A DNA stretch of 64,000 nt from Opitutia bacterium (GTDB lineage: Bacteria; Verrucomicrobiota; Verrucomicrobiia; Opitutales; Opitutaceae), in NCBI GenBank assembly GCA_016187945.1, contig JACPIT010000005.1, positions 620,001-684,000 on the forward strand, read 5' to 3'. Shown here one piece after another: positions 1 to 8,544 of this stretch. The notes under the pieces were generated by a model. It did not search any database, was not told where the DNA came from, and saw nothing but the letters and a program-made list of their open reading frames with translations. The number at the start of each line of letters is the position of its first letter. Positions within the stretch are counted from its first letter, which is position 1. A program made the position numbers and the translations under genes.

Positions 1-1413
1 AAGACGCTCAGCTACATCCCGCGCAACCCCGACGGCACGCCGCGCTCACTCCAACCCGTGCCCGCGTTCGGCAACCGCCCGACCATCTCCGGTCGCAACG
101 GCGTCGACACCGCGAATCCGCTCTACGCCAACGACCGCTTCCGCGGCGACTACAACAACCCCGCGGTGAAGCAGACCATCGTGCTGAAGAACCTCGGCCT
201 CACTTACCACGTCTTCCGCTGGATGTCGCTCAAGGCGAACTACGGCGAAGGCTACAAGCCGCTCGATCCGGGCCGGTTCCTCCTCGACGGCACCGACGCG
301 CTCCCCGAGCGCGGCGTCGCCTACGAAGGCGGCGTCACGTTCAGCCTCTTCCGCGACCGCCTCACGATCACTCCGCGCTACTATTTCAACCGGAAGGAAA
401 ATCGCCTCGGCGATCCGCCCGCCGGCGGCAAAGACGGTGCGATCAACAGCCTGATCCGCCGCCGCGCCTGGAACGACGCGAATCCCGACGGCCGCAATTC
501 CTTCGGCTACGGCGAAATTCTCGGCGGCGATTACTTCGCGACGAAGAACAACGGCGTCGAAGTCGAAATCAACGGCCGCATCACGAAAGGTTGGCGCGTC
601 ATGGCCAACTTCGGCACCGGCCAGCTCATCGACTACGATCGCTGGAAGAACACCCGCGCCTACATCAACAGCCGCAAGGCCGAGTTCCTCGACGTCCTGA
701 AAGCCGCCGGCGGCACGCTCGACACCAGCGCCAAACCCTACAACGCCGGCCACGCCGTCGAAGCCGCGCCGGGTTTCGCCATCCCCGATCCCGCCGTCAC
801 CGACGCGATGATCAACGCCGCCGGCGGCAACATCGGCAACCGCACCGGCGCGATCAACAACTACAACGACATCTGGGTCCAATACGACAACATCGGCCTT
901 CTCGCCGACACCATCGGCATCAAGCGCATGTCGATGAAAGTCTTCACCGACTACAGCGTGCAGCGCGGCACCTTCAAAGGCCTGCGCGTCGGCCTCGGCT
1001 GGCAATACGTCGACAAGGACATCGCCGGCTACCGCTCCGGCGACACGATCCCGAATCCGGCGTTCAACTCCTCGCAACCGATCTCCGCGAGCAACCGCCC
1101 GTGGATGGACGACCCTAACGTCGACCTCAACACGCCCGTCTGGGTGAAGCGCCCGTCGGAAGTCACCGCCACCTTCGGCTACTCGAAGCGCCTGCACTCG
1201 GGCTTCGCGCTCCTCGACGGCAAGGAACTCGAAATCCAGCTCACCATCCGCAATCTCCTCAACAAACAGGAGGTCTACTTCCAGGACGACGGCGTCACGC
1301 TCCGTCCGCCGAACGGCGACTACACGCAGCCGAACCGCGTCGCCGTCCCCGGCCGCATCGCCGGTTACCAGCGCCCGATCAACTTCGAGCTGATGGCCGC
1401 GCTGAAGTTCTGA
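1..1413 (+). CDS. TonB-dependent receptor, C-terminal part (5' end outside window)
   Basis: The reading frame is open from the first base, so only the C-terminal roughly 470 residues of the barrel are seen. It has the alternating Tyr/Arg/Asn-rich pattern of outer-membrane barrel strands (for example LKANYGEGYKPLDPGRFLL), long extracellular loops, and ends in MAALKF with a terminal Phe, the usual signal for outer-membrane assembly. Plug domain and signal peptide lie upstream. A strong hairpin with a T-run follows the stop, so the gene ends its transcript. Its position before a run of secreted glycoside hydrolases suggests uptake of oligosaccharides. The substrate cannot be read from this part. 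Confidence 0.85.
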   Translation, partial: KTLSYIPRNPDGTPRSLQPVPAFGNRPTISGRNGVDTANPLYANDRFRGDYNNPAVKQTIVLKNLGLTYHVFRWMSLKANYGEGYKPLDPGRFLLDGTDALPERGVAYEGGVTFSLFRDRLTITPRYYFNRKENRLGDPPAGGKDGAINSLIRRRAWNDANPDGRNSFGYGEILGGDYFATKNNGVEVEINGRITKGWRVMANFGTGQLIDYDRWKNTRAYINSRKAEFLDVLKAAGGTLDTSAKPYNAGHAVEAAPGFAIPDPAVTDAMINAAGGNIGNRTGAINNYNDIWVQYDNIGLLADTIGIKRMSMKVFTDYSVQRGTFKGLRVGLGWQYVDKDIAGYRSGDTIPNPAFNSSQPISASNRPWMDDPNVDLNTPVWVKRPSEVTATFGYSKRLHSGFALLDGKELEIQLTIRNLLNKQEVYFQDDGVTLRPPNGDYTQPNRVAVPGRIAGYQRPINFELMAALKF

Positions 1414-1436
1414 GCGCCCGCCACGCGTCTCTCAAC

Positions 1437-1470
1437 GTGCCGCCGAGCCGTGCGCCGGCGGCACTTTTTT
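1437..1470 (+). terminator. Rho-independent terminator after the receptor gene
   Basis: A perfect 8-bp stem (GTGCCGCC at 1437-1444 paired with GGCGGCAC at 1457-1464) is followed directly by six T. It lies 24 bases after the receptor stop codon. Confidence 0.75.
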
Positions 1471-1600
1471 CGACCACCCGAACCGATTTTCCAGTGAAAC
1501 CGCCGTCGCGTTTCACCGCGCTGCGACTAGCGTCCTGACTCTCGCCGGTCGTTCTGCCGATCGCGACACCCACCCCGTCATCGCCCCTTGAATCCCTCTT

Positions 1601-1681
1601 GTCATTGCGAGGAGTGCAGCGACGAAGCAATCCAGCGTTCGCTGGATCGGCGCGCGCCTGCGCCTGACCCGCGCTGACAAA
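1601..1681. repeat. Dispersed palindromic repeat, GTCATTGCGAGGAG family, copy 1
   Basis: The repeat begins GTCATTGCGAGGAGTGCAGC, continues through GACGAAGCAATCCAGCG and an internal hairpin, and ends in a TGACAA motif complementary to its start. A second copy is at 51455-51536. Repeats with this head are widespread in bacteria. Together with the terminator this accounts for most of the 1414-1714 gap. Confidence 0.8.
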
Positions 1682-1714
1682 CCCGAGCGAACGCTCACCT
1701 AAACCTCTCCCATC

Positions 1715-2695
1715 GTGTCCGCCTCCCGGCCATCCCCCGCCGCCCCTCGCCGCTTCATCGAACCCGGCCAGCTCTGGCCCGACGATCGCGGCGTGCACAT
1801 CCAGGCTCACGGCGGCGCCGTCGTGCGGCATGGCGACGCGTGGTTCTGGTTCGGCGAAGACCGCTCGCGCGATAACGACCCCGCGCGCCGCTGCATCGCC
1901 TGCTACGTGTCGCGCGATTTGGTCAACTGGACGTTCCGCGGCCAGGTGCTGCGCCTCGCCGACCCGGAGAACATCGGCCCCGAGTGGATTCTCGAGCGGC
2001 CGAAAGTCTACCCGTGCGCGCAAACGGGAAAGTTCGTGATGTATTTCCACCTCGACGGTCGGCTGCCCGGACACTGGTCGCGCTACAGCGTCGCGCGCGT
2101 CGGCGTCGCGATCGCGGACGCGATCGACGGCGAATATCGCTTCGTGCGCAGCTTCCGCCCGCTCGGACAGGAGAGCCGCGACATCGGCCAATTCATCGAC
2201 GACGACGGCGAGGCCTACCTGATTTTCGAGAGCCGCCCGACGAAGGGTTTTTTCATCGCGCGCCTCACGCCCGACCGCCTCGACGTCGCCGAGCAGGTCG
2301 CCTTCGTCGCCGCGCCGATCGAGGGCGGCGCGATCGTGCGGCACGACGGACTCTACTACTGCATCGGCTCGCACCTCACCGGCTGGTGGCCGAACGCGAA
2401 CAAGTTTCTCACCGCCGAACGCCTCGCCGGCCCCTGGTCCGAGCCGCGCGATTTCGCGCCGCCGGAGACCGCGACCTTCGGTTCGCAGTCGACGAATCTC
2501 CTCAAGATCGTCGGCACAAAGCAGACCGCAGTCATCTACCTCGGCGACATCTGGCGTCCCTACGATCTGCCCGACAGCCGCTACCTCTGGCACCCGCTCG
2601 AGATCGGCGGCGGGCAATTGCATCTAGAGCCGCGCGGCTGGATGCCCGGCCCGTGGTCGATCGACGTGCAGACCGGCGAGGTGGCCTACGCATGA
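1715..2695 (+). CDS. GH43-like hydrolase, exo-beta-1,3-galactanase type candidate
   Basis: A 326-residue protein read as a five-bladed beta-propeller glycosidase of the GH43 superfamily. The N-terminal motif IQAHGGAVV (around residues 29-37) followed by WFWFGEDR resembles the family-43 branch that includes exo-beta-1,3-galactanases. Later blades show GEYRFVRSF, DDDGEAYLIF and GGAIVRHDGLYYCIGS, the usual repeated pattern of display strands. Start is GTG at 1715. No signal peptide is visible, so it may act in the cytoplasm or the start may be misread. It heads a plus-strand run of carbohydrate-active genes. The substrate is inferred from family resemblance only. Confidence 0.65.
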   Translation: MSASRPSPAAPRRFIEPGQLWPDDRGVHIQAHGGAVVRHGDAWFWFGEDRSRDNDPARRCIACYVSRDLVNWTFRGQVLRLADPENIGPEWILERPKVYPCAQTGKFVMYFHLDGRLPGHWSRYSVARVGVAIADAIDGEYRFVRSFRPLGQESRDIGQFIDDDGEAYLIFESRPTKGFFIARLTPDRLDVAEQVAFVAAPIEGGAIVRHDGLYYCIGSHLTGWWPNANKFLTAERLAGPWSEPRDFAPPETATFGSQSTNLLKIVGTKQTAVIYLGDIWRPYDLPDSRYLWHPLEIGGGQLHLEPRGWMPGPWSIDVQTGEVAYA

Positions 2696-2721
2696 ATCAC
2701 CCTTCGCAGCGGTGGCTCGAA

Positions 2722-2816
2722 GTAGCGCCAGTCTCCGACTGGCGTCGCTCGACCCTCGCTCGCGCCTTCAGCCCGCGAACCTGCGTCCCCCTCGGCCGGT
2801 CGGAGACCGGCCCTAC
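2722..2816. repeat. GTAG-bounded REP pair (BIME-like)
   Basis: Two facing palindromes, GTAGCGCCAGTCTCCGACTG... at 2722-2744 and ...GGTCGGAGACCGGCCCTAC at 2794-2816. A GTAG foot at one side and CTAC at the other is the classic REP layout. It fills the space between two genes. Confidence 0.8.
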
Positions 2817-2839
2817 TTTTTCGCTCTCACTCTGTCTTC

Positions 2840-5056
2840 ATGCCTGACCGTCCTTTCCTCAGCATCTGGTTCGGCAATTTCTTCGAGCCGTTCTTCAGCG
2901 ACCGCGACGCCACGCGCCGCGGCATCGCCGAGGTCGCCGACCTCGGTTTCAACAGCCTCAACCTCGACTCGAAACCCTGGGAGGACTTCTTCGCGCGCTA
3001 CCGCGGCGAGCCCGCCAGCCCCTACGTCGCGATGCACGAGTTCATGATGGCCGAAGCGCAGGCGCGCGGACTCGATTGGACGCACCTCGCGCTCTACCTC
3101 TGCGGCGACAATCTCTACCCGACCATCCGCGACGTCCCGCCTGTGCGCGGCGAGGAAGCGGTCCGCGCCGACGGCCAGCCGATGGGCACCTACAAATACT
3201 GGTCGCCCCGCGCGCAGCAGACGATGGTCGATCACGTCCGCGGCCTCCTGAAACTTTACGGTCCCGGCATGCGCCGCCGCGCCGGCGACGACGAGTGCGA
3301 CCGCGCCGGCGCCGGCCGCATCGTCATGCAGACGATGTTCGACCCGATCCCGAAACCGAGCTTCGACGCCGAGGGAAAACAAAAATACCTCGCCTGGCTC
3401 GAGCGGCGCTACGGCGGCGACATCGCCGCGCTCAACGTCCGTTACGGTCTCGCCGCGTCCTCGTTCGCCGCGCTCACGCCCGCCGACTACTGGCTGCGCC
3501 CCGAAGAACTCGACTGGGTCGGTTGCGCGATCCCGAGCCGCGACGACTTCGTGCGCCGCACGCCGGATTTTCATCGCTGGATCGACAACCAGACGTGGCT
3601 CGCCGGCGTGATGGAGGACTATTTCGCGACGATGAAAGCCCGCTGGCGCGCCGAGGCGCCCGAGCTCTTCGCCGAGCCGGTGCTGCACCAGTGGGGCTAT
3701 TTCTTCAACCCGCCGGATCAGCCTTACTGGCCCACCGCGAAGCGCGCGCTCGATGTCTGGCGCATCGCGCCGCACGTCGACGGCGTCCTCTTCATCACCT
3801 CGCCGCTCAACGCCGAAAATCTCCCCGACGCCGCGCCCGTCAGCGTCGAAGGCGCAATCCTCCGCAGCGCAAATTCCCTCAGCGCCAGCCCGCGCCGCAC
3901 CGGTTTCACCGCCGGCCTCTACCTCGGCCGCCACGTCAACGGCGACATCTACCGCTCCGTCCCGCCCGCCGAGGCGATGGCCACGCTCGTCGCCGCCGGC
4001 GCGACCGGTTTCCACATCTACGGCTACAGCGGCCTCGACGACGGCGGCGTGCTCTTCCGCATGGACGACGTTTTCAAAGACTCGCTCCGCGCCGGCAACC
4101 GCTGGGCCGCCGCCGTGATCCCGCTTCTCGACGCGCCACGCGCCAAGGAAGTCGCGATTCTCTTCCCGCGCGAGATGAGCCTCTACGAGCCATTGCCGGT
4201 CGACGAAGGCGGCCGACACCGCATGGACCTGCTCGGTTGGTATCGGCAGTTCGTCGATCTCGGCTGGCATGTCGACATCCTGCATCCGGACCAAGTCGTC
4301 GCCGGCGCGCTGCGCGATTACCGCCACCTCGTTGTGCCGCACAACTCGCTCTACGACCTCGGCGAAAACGACCCGCTCGAAACCGCCGTGCGCGCCTGGG
4401 TCGAAATTGGAGGCACGCTCTTCCACGGCCCGCATTGCGAACTCGCGCGCCGCGCGTTCGGCGTGCGCGAGGAAACGATCGAGTTCGACTGCCTGTCTTG
4501 GTGTAGGAGCGGCTTTACGCCGCGACTCGACCACGCCGCGGGCAACGAATCGCGGCATAAAGCCGCTCCTACATCCGAGCCCAAGGCAACCGAGCCCGCT
4601 CGCACCGAAGACATCATCCCGCATGGCTGGTCCACCGTCGCCTACCGCCAAGGCGCGGCGCTCGCGACCTACATCCAGTCCGGCAAAAACGCGCTCGCCG
4701 AAACGCGCGTCGGCACCGGCCGCGTGCTCTCGTTCGGCTTCCAATACGGCTACGCCTACTCGCGTCGCACGATGCCGATCGTGCCGCCGCAATACGGCAA
4801 GCGCGAGATGCACCCGATCGTGCTCCTCCGCGAGACGCCCGTCGCCGCGCTCGTCGGCGCGTCGCCGCTGGCGTCGCTCCCGCCGCGCCAGGGCGTCGAG
4901 TGCGCGCGCTTCGGCTCGCGCGTCGTGATCGTCAACCACCGCGCCAGCCCGATCGAGCTCGGCGCGCTCGCCGCCGCCGCGCGCCGCGCCATCCACCAAA
5001 TCCCGACCGCTCCCGGCTGGCTCGCCGCGCACGCCGCGGTTTTGCTCGAACTCTGA
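2840..5056 (+). CDS. GH42-like beta-galactosidase-type glycoside hydrolase
   Basis: A 738-residue protein. The N-terminal part (about 1-420) reads as a TIM-barrel glycosidase with the aromatic-rich strands SIWFGNFFEPFF, GTYKYWSPRAQ and HQWGYFFNPPDQPYW. The part from about 435 (EVAILFPREMSLYEP, then GWYRQFVDLGWHVDILHPDQ and HLVVPHNSLYDL) matches the class-I-amidotransferase-like trimerisation domain of GH42 beta-galactosidases. No signal peptide. A 70-base REP pair lies inside the frame at 4503-4572 (residues about 555-578), adding the foreign segment WCRSGFTPRL...ESRHKAAPT within the C-terminal domain. The frame stays open across it. Substrate unknown. Confidence 0.65.
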   Translation: MPDRPFLSIWFGNFFEPFFSDRDATRRGIAEVADLGFNSLNLDSKPWEDFFARYRGEPASPYVAMHEFMMAEAQARGLDWTHLALYLCGDNLYPTIRDVPPVRGEEAVRADGQPMGTYKYWSPRAQQTMVDHVRGLLKLYGPGMRRRAGDDECDRAGAGRIVMQTMFDPIPKPSFDAEGKQKYLAWLERRYGGDIAALNVRYGLAASSFAALTPADYWLRPEELDWVGCAIPSRDDFVRRTPDFHRWIDNQTWLAGVMEDYFATMKARWRAEAPELFAEPVLHQWGYFFNPPDQPYWPTAKRALDVWRIAPHVDGVLFITSPLNAENLPDAAPVSVEGAILRSANSLSASPRRTGFTAGLYLGRHVNGDIYRSVPPAEAMATLVAAGATGFHIYGYSGLDDGGVLFRMDDVFKDSLRAGNRWAAAVIPLLDAPRAKEVAILFPREMSLYEPLPVDEGGRHRMDLLGWYRQFVDLGWHVDILHPDQVVAGALRDYRHLVVPHNSLYDLGENDPLETAVRAWVEIGGTLFHGPHCELARRAFGVREETIEFDCLSWCRSGFTPRLDHAAGNESRHKAAPTSEPKATEPARTEDIIPHGWSTVAYRQGAALATYIQSGKNALAETRVGTGRVLSFGFQYGYAYSRRTMPIVPPQYGKREMHPIVLLRETPVAALVGASPLASLPPRQGVECARFGSRVVIVNHRASPIELGALAAAARRAIHQIPTAPGWLAAHAAVLLEL
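4503..4572. repeat. REP pair inside the GH42-like gene
   Basis: GTAGGAGCGGCTTTACGCCG at the left faces CGGCATAAAGCCGCTCCTAC at the right. It is the same family as the copies at 25225-25303 and 48852-48925, but here it lies wholly inside a coding frame without breaking it. Confidence 0.85.
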
Positions 5057-5075
5057 GGTAACCTCCACTCCCCCA

Positions 5076-6494
5076 ATGATCCGAATTGGAACGACCGCAC
5101 TCCTCCTCCTAATCGGTGCCTTCGCCGGCGTTTCCGCCCTCGCCGCGCCAGTCACCTGGATCAGCAGCACCGGCGAACAACTCTCGCGGACGATGCCCGC
5201 GCCCGCGCTCGAATCCGGCCGGCCCGAAGCGCCGCCGCACGTGCGCGCCGTGCCGGAGCGGACGGCGCAGACGATCGACGGTTTCGGCGGCTGCTTCAAC
5301 GAGGCGGGTTGGGTCGCCCTCGGCAAACTGCCCGAGGCGGAGCGCCAGCGCGTGTTCGCGGCGCTGTTTGGCGACGACGGCTGCGCGTTTGCGCTCGCAC
5401 GCGTGCCGGTCGGCGCAAGCGACTTCGCCCTCGATGCCTACTCGCTCGCGGACACGCCGGACGATTTCGAGCTGCGGCATTTTTCCCTCGAGCGCGACCG
5501 CCGGCACCTGCTCCCCTACATCAAAGCCGCGATGGCGGTCCGCCCGGCGCTCCGCTGCTGGGGTTCGCCGTGGAGCCCGCCGGCGTGGATGAAGACGAAC
5601 CGCCACTATAGCAAGGGCTCGCTCCGCTGGGAGCCGGCCATCCTGCGCACCTACGCGACCTACCTCGCGCGCTGGGTCGAGGCCTACCGCGCCGAGGGCG
5701 TCGACATCTACGCCCTCGCTCCGCAGAACGAGCCGAACATCCTCAACGTCTACCCGACCTGCTTGTGGACCGCGGCGCAATTACGCGAGTTCGTCGCCGA
5801 TCATCTCGGGCCGACCTTGCGCGACCGAAAAACCAACGTCGAACTCTGGCTCGGCCTCAACGGCGACCCGTTCAACGGCGGCGAAAACCTCAACGACCGC
5901 CTGCTCACCGTGCTCGAAGATCCGGCTGCGGCCGGCTTCCTGACCGGCGTCGCCTTCCAATACGACAGCCGCAACCAGATCGCCGCCGCCAGCGCGCTCT
6001 ACCCGGCGAAGAAGTTCATGCAGTCGGAAACCGAGTGCAATCGCGGCGAAAACTCCTGGGCCGACGCCCAGCGCCTCTACGGCCTGATGCGGCGTTACCT
6101 CGCCGGCGGCGCCGGCAGCTACTTCGCCTGGAACCTGGTGCTCGACGAAACCGGCCTGAGCACGTGGAAGTGGCGGCAGAACGCACTCGTCACCGTCGAC
6201 GGCACGACCGGCCAGGTTGCCTACAACGGCGAGTTTCACGTCATGCGCCACTTCAGCCGCTTCGTGCGGCCCGGCGCGAAACGCATCCTCACCACCGGCC
6301 CATGGAGCGAGCAGATCGCTTTCGTGAATCCCGACGGCTCGACGGTGTTCGTCGTCGCCAATCCCGACGCGACGCCGCGCGAACTCGTCGTCGCGATCGC
6401 GGGGCGCGCGGACAGCGACACCTTCGCCGCGACGTTGCCGGCGCAATCGGTCAACACATTCGTTGTCGCGCCCGAGCCCGCCGCCCGCCGATGA
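5076..6494 (+). CDS. Secreted GH30 family glycoside hydrolase
   Basis: A 472-residue protein with an N-terminal signal peptide (hydrophobic stretch about 5-22, cleavage near ALAAPV). The mature part opens with the GH30 hallmark QTIDGFGGCFNEAGW, then SPWSPPAWMKTN. The catalytic acid/base lies in APQNEPN (Glu about 218) and the nucleophile in QSETECN (Glu about 318). The C-terminal beta domain (IAFVNPDGSTVFVVANPD) is also typical. Length fits the family. The start is an ATG 20 bases after the upstream stop, so it is probably co-transcribed with the GH42-like gene. The subfamily, and so whether it cuts beta-1,6-galactan, glucan or another bond, cannot be fixed here. Confidence 0.85.
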   Translation: MIRIGTTALLLLIGAFAGVSALAAPVTWISSTGEQLSRTMPAPALESGRPEAPPHVRAVPERTAQTIDGFGGCFNEAGWVALGKLPEAERQRVFAALFGDDGCAFALARVPVGASDFALDAYSLADTPDDFELRHFSLERDRRHLLPYIKAAMAVRPALRCWGSPWSPPAWMKTNRHYSKGSLRWEPAILRTYATYLARWVEAYRAEGVDIYALAPQNEPNILNVYPTCLWTAAQLREFVADHLGPTLRDRKTNVELWLGLNGDPFNGGENLNDRLLTVLEDPAAAGFLTGVAFQYDSRNQIAAASALYPAKKFMQSETECNRGENSWADAQRLYGLMRRYLAGGAGSYFAWNLVLDETGLSTWKWRQNALVTVDGTTGQVAYNGEFHVMRHFSRFVRPGAKRILTTGPWSEQIAFVNPDGSTVFVVANPDATPRELVVAIAGRADSDTFAATLPAQSVNTFVVAPEPAARR

Positions 6495-6663
6495 AAGCGC
6501 GACAACATTCTGACGCTTCGCCGTCCGTCCGTCGTCCGTCCGCCGCCGTCGTGGCATGCGTCGCGCTCCGCTCCCGCTCCGGTGCGCGCGCCGCGGTTGC
6601 ACCCGACGCGCGCTCGGGACGGGCTCGCGGCGCCGCCTCCGTCGCTTTCCCCTCCGGTTGCTC

Positions 6664-6951
6664 ATGAAAACTTTCCTCGCCTCGCTTGTCCTCCTGTTCT
6701 CCGTCGCCCGCGCCGGCGCGACCGACGGCGGTTTCCTGTTCGTGATGTTCCGCAACGAACCTCCGGCCACGGCGGAGCAGATACATTTCGCGCTCAGTCG
6801 CGACGGCCGCGAGTGGACCGCGCTCAACGACGGCCGGCCCGTCCTCGTCACCGAACTCGGCGAAAAAGGCGCGCGCGATCCCTACGTGCTGCGCCGGGAG
6901 GACGGCCAGGGCTTCGTGCTCATCGCCACCGCCGCTCCTTCCGCGCGCTGA
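6664..6951 (+). pseudogene. Truncated GH43-like gene (N-terminal remnant)
   Basis: An ATG start with a good signal peptide (MKTFLASLVLLFSVARAGA) and then TDGGFLFVMFRNEPPATAEQ...GEKGARDPYVL. This matches closely the first 90 or so residues of the intact gene at 23384-24379 (GGYLFVTFKGEQNPLTEQ...GEKGVRDPYLL). Where the intact gene continues LLATDLSIARNADWG, this copy reads LIATAAPSAR and stops, leaving 95 residues against 331. Four of five propeller blades are missing, so it is very probably non-functional. The next gene starts 19 bases later. Confidence 0.75.
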
Positions 6952-6969
6952 CGAATCGCGCGCCCGCTC

Positions 6970-8538
6970 ATGACGACTCCCTGCCCCCACGCTGCGTCCG
7001 TCGCTCCCCTCCTCGCGCTGCTGCTCGGTGCGGCTCTCGCAACAACCGAAACGCGGGCCGCCGCGCCGAACCAAGTGGTCGTGTATCCCGCGCCGCGCGA
7101 GTGCGCGCTGAACACGGACTTTGCCATCCGGGTCCGCGTGCCCGGCGGCGAGTGGCAGGCGGTGCCGACTTACGTCGTGAAAGTCGATGCGGTGATCGGC
7201 ACGGAGCATTCGCCGCGGAATTCCTCGCTCGCGTCCTTCGATTTCGCCGGTGCGGTGGAGGTCGCGATCACTTCGGCGCGCGGCGCGATCCAGTCGGCCC
7301 GCGTGCGCCCGTTGTCCCACGGCATCGTGCCGCGCGTGGCGGGCGACACGCTCACGTTCACGCTGACGCAGCCGCGCAACCTCTCGATCGAGGTGAACGG
7401 CGAAATTTTCCAAAACCTCCAGCTCTTCACCAATCCGCTCGAGGAAAACCGTCCTGACCCGAGCGATCCTCGCGTCATCTACTTCGGGCCGGGCGTGCAC
7501 GACGCCGGGAGCCGCACGACGGCGGCGCCGGCGGAGGCGCCGCAACCCGAGACGGCGGAGCGTCTGCCCAATCCGACGTATCGCGCCGTGCCGGCCGGCG
7601 GCGTGTTGCGCGTGCCGAGCCACACGACCGTCTACCTCGCCGGCGGCGCCGTCGTGCGCGGGCGCATCCTCTGCGACGGCGTCGAAGACATCCGCATCGT
7701 CGGACGCGGCATGATCGAGCAAAGCGGCCGCGGGAGCGGCATCCGCATCGCGCATTCGCGCCACGTCGAGGTGCGCGACATCTTCACGCCGCAATGTTTC
7801 ACCGGCGGCTCGGAGCACGTGACGATCTCCGGCGTGCGCTGCATCAGCTACGTCGGCAACGGCGACGGCATGAACGTCATCAGCAGTTCCGACGTGCTCA
7901 TCGACGGCGTGTTCAACCGCAACTCCGACGACTGCATCACCGTCTACGGCAGCCGCGGCGGCTTCCACGGCGACGCGCGGCGGATCACCGTCCGCAACGC
8001 CACGCTCTGGGCCGACGTCGCGCACCCGATCCTCGTCGGCACGCACGGCAGCACGCCGCACCCGGAGGTGCTCGAGCAGTTGCGGTTCACCAACCTCGAC
8101 ATCCTCGACCACCACGAGCCGCAGCTCGACTACCAGGGCTGCCTCGCCTTGAACGCCGGCGACAGCAATCTCATCCGCGACGTGCTCTTCGAGGACGTGC
8201 GCGTCGAGGATTTCCGCCGCGGGCAACTCGTGAACCTGCGCGTCTTCTTCAACGAGAAATACTGCACGTCGCCCGGCCGCGGCATCGAGGACGTGACGTT
8301 CCGGCGCGTCACCTACACCGGCGCCCACGCGGAGACGTCGATCGTCGCCGGCTACGAAGCCGCGCGGCCGATCCGCAACGTCGTCTTCGAGGATCTCGTC
8401 ATCAACGGCGTCGCGATCGCCGACGACATGGCGAAACCCCGCTGGTATAAAACCGCCGACCTGGCGCGCATCTTCGTCGGCGAACACGTTGCCGGCCTCG
8501 TCTTCCGGCGGAGCACCCCGCTGGTCGCCACCCGCTGA
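6970..8538 (+). CDS. Secreted GH28-like polygalacturonase-type beta-helix hydrolase
   Basis: A 522-residue protein with an N-terminal hydrophobic signal segment (about 11-30). An N-terminal beta-sandwich-like region (to about 190) precedes a right-handed beta-helix. The helix holds counterparts of the GH28 active-site blocks: GDGMNV (298-303, in the place of NTDG), NSDDCI (318-323, the paired catalytic Asp) and GTHGS (357-361, in the place of GHG). This combination suggests a hydrolase of galacturonan or a related polymer, with an N-terminal domain as in GH28/GH49-type enzymes. It follows the GH43 remnant by 19 bases and precedes another beta-helix gene by 6 bases, so the pair is likely one transcript. 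Confidence 0.7.
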   Translation: MTTPCPHAASVAPLLALLLGAALATTETRAAAPNQVVVYPAPRECALNTDFAIRVRVPGGEWQAVPTYVVKVDAVIGTEHSPRNSSLASFDFAGAVEVAITSARGAIQSARVRPLSHGIVPRVAGDTLTFTLTQPRNLSIEVNGEIFQNLQLFTNPLEENRPDPSDPRVIYFGPGVHDAGSRTTAAPAEAPQPETAERLPNPTYRAVPAGGVLRVPSHTTVYLAGGAVVRGRILCDGVEDIRIVGRGMIEQSGRGSGIRIAHSRHVEVRDIFTPQCFTGGSEHVTISGVRCISYVGNGDGMNVISSSDVLIDGVFNRNSDDCITVYGSRGGFHGDARRITVRNATLWADVAHPILVGTHGSTPHPEVLEQLRFTNLDILDHHEPQLDYQGCLALNAGDSNLIRDVLFEDVRVEDFRRGQLVNLRVFFNEKYCTSPGRGIEDVTFRRVTYTGAHAETSIVAGYEAARPIRNVVFEDLVINGVAIADDMAKPRWYKTADLARIFVGEHVAGLVFRRSTPLVATR

Positions 8539-8544
8539 TTTCCC

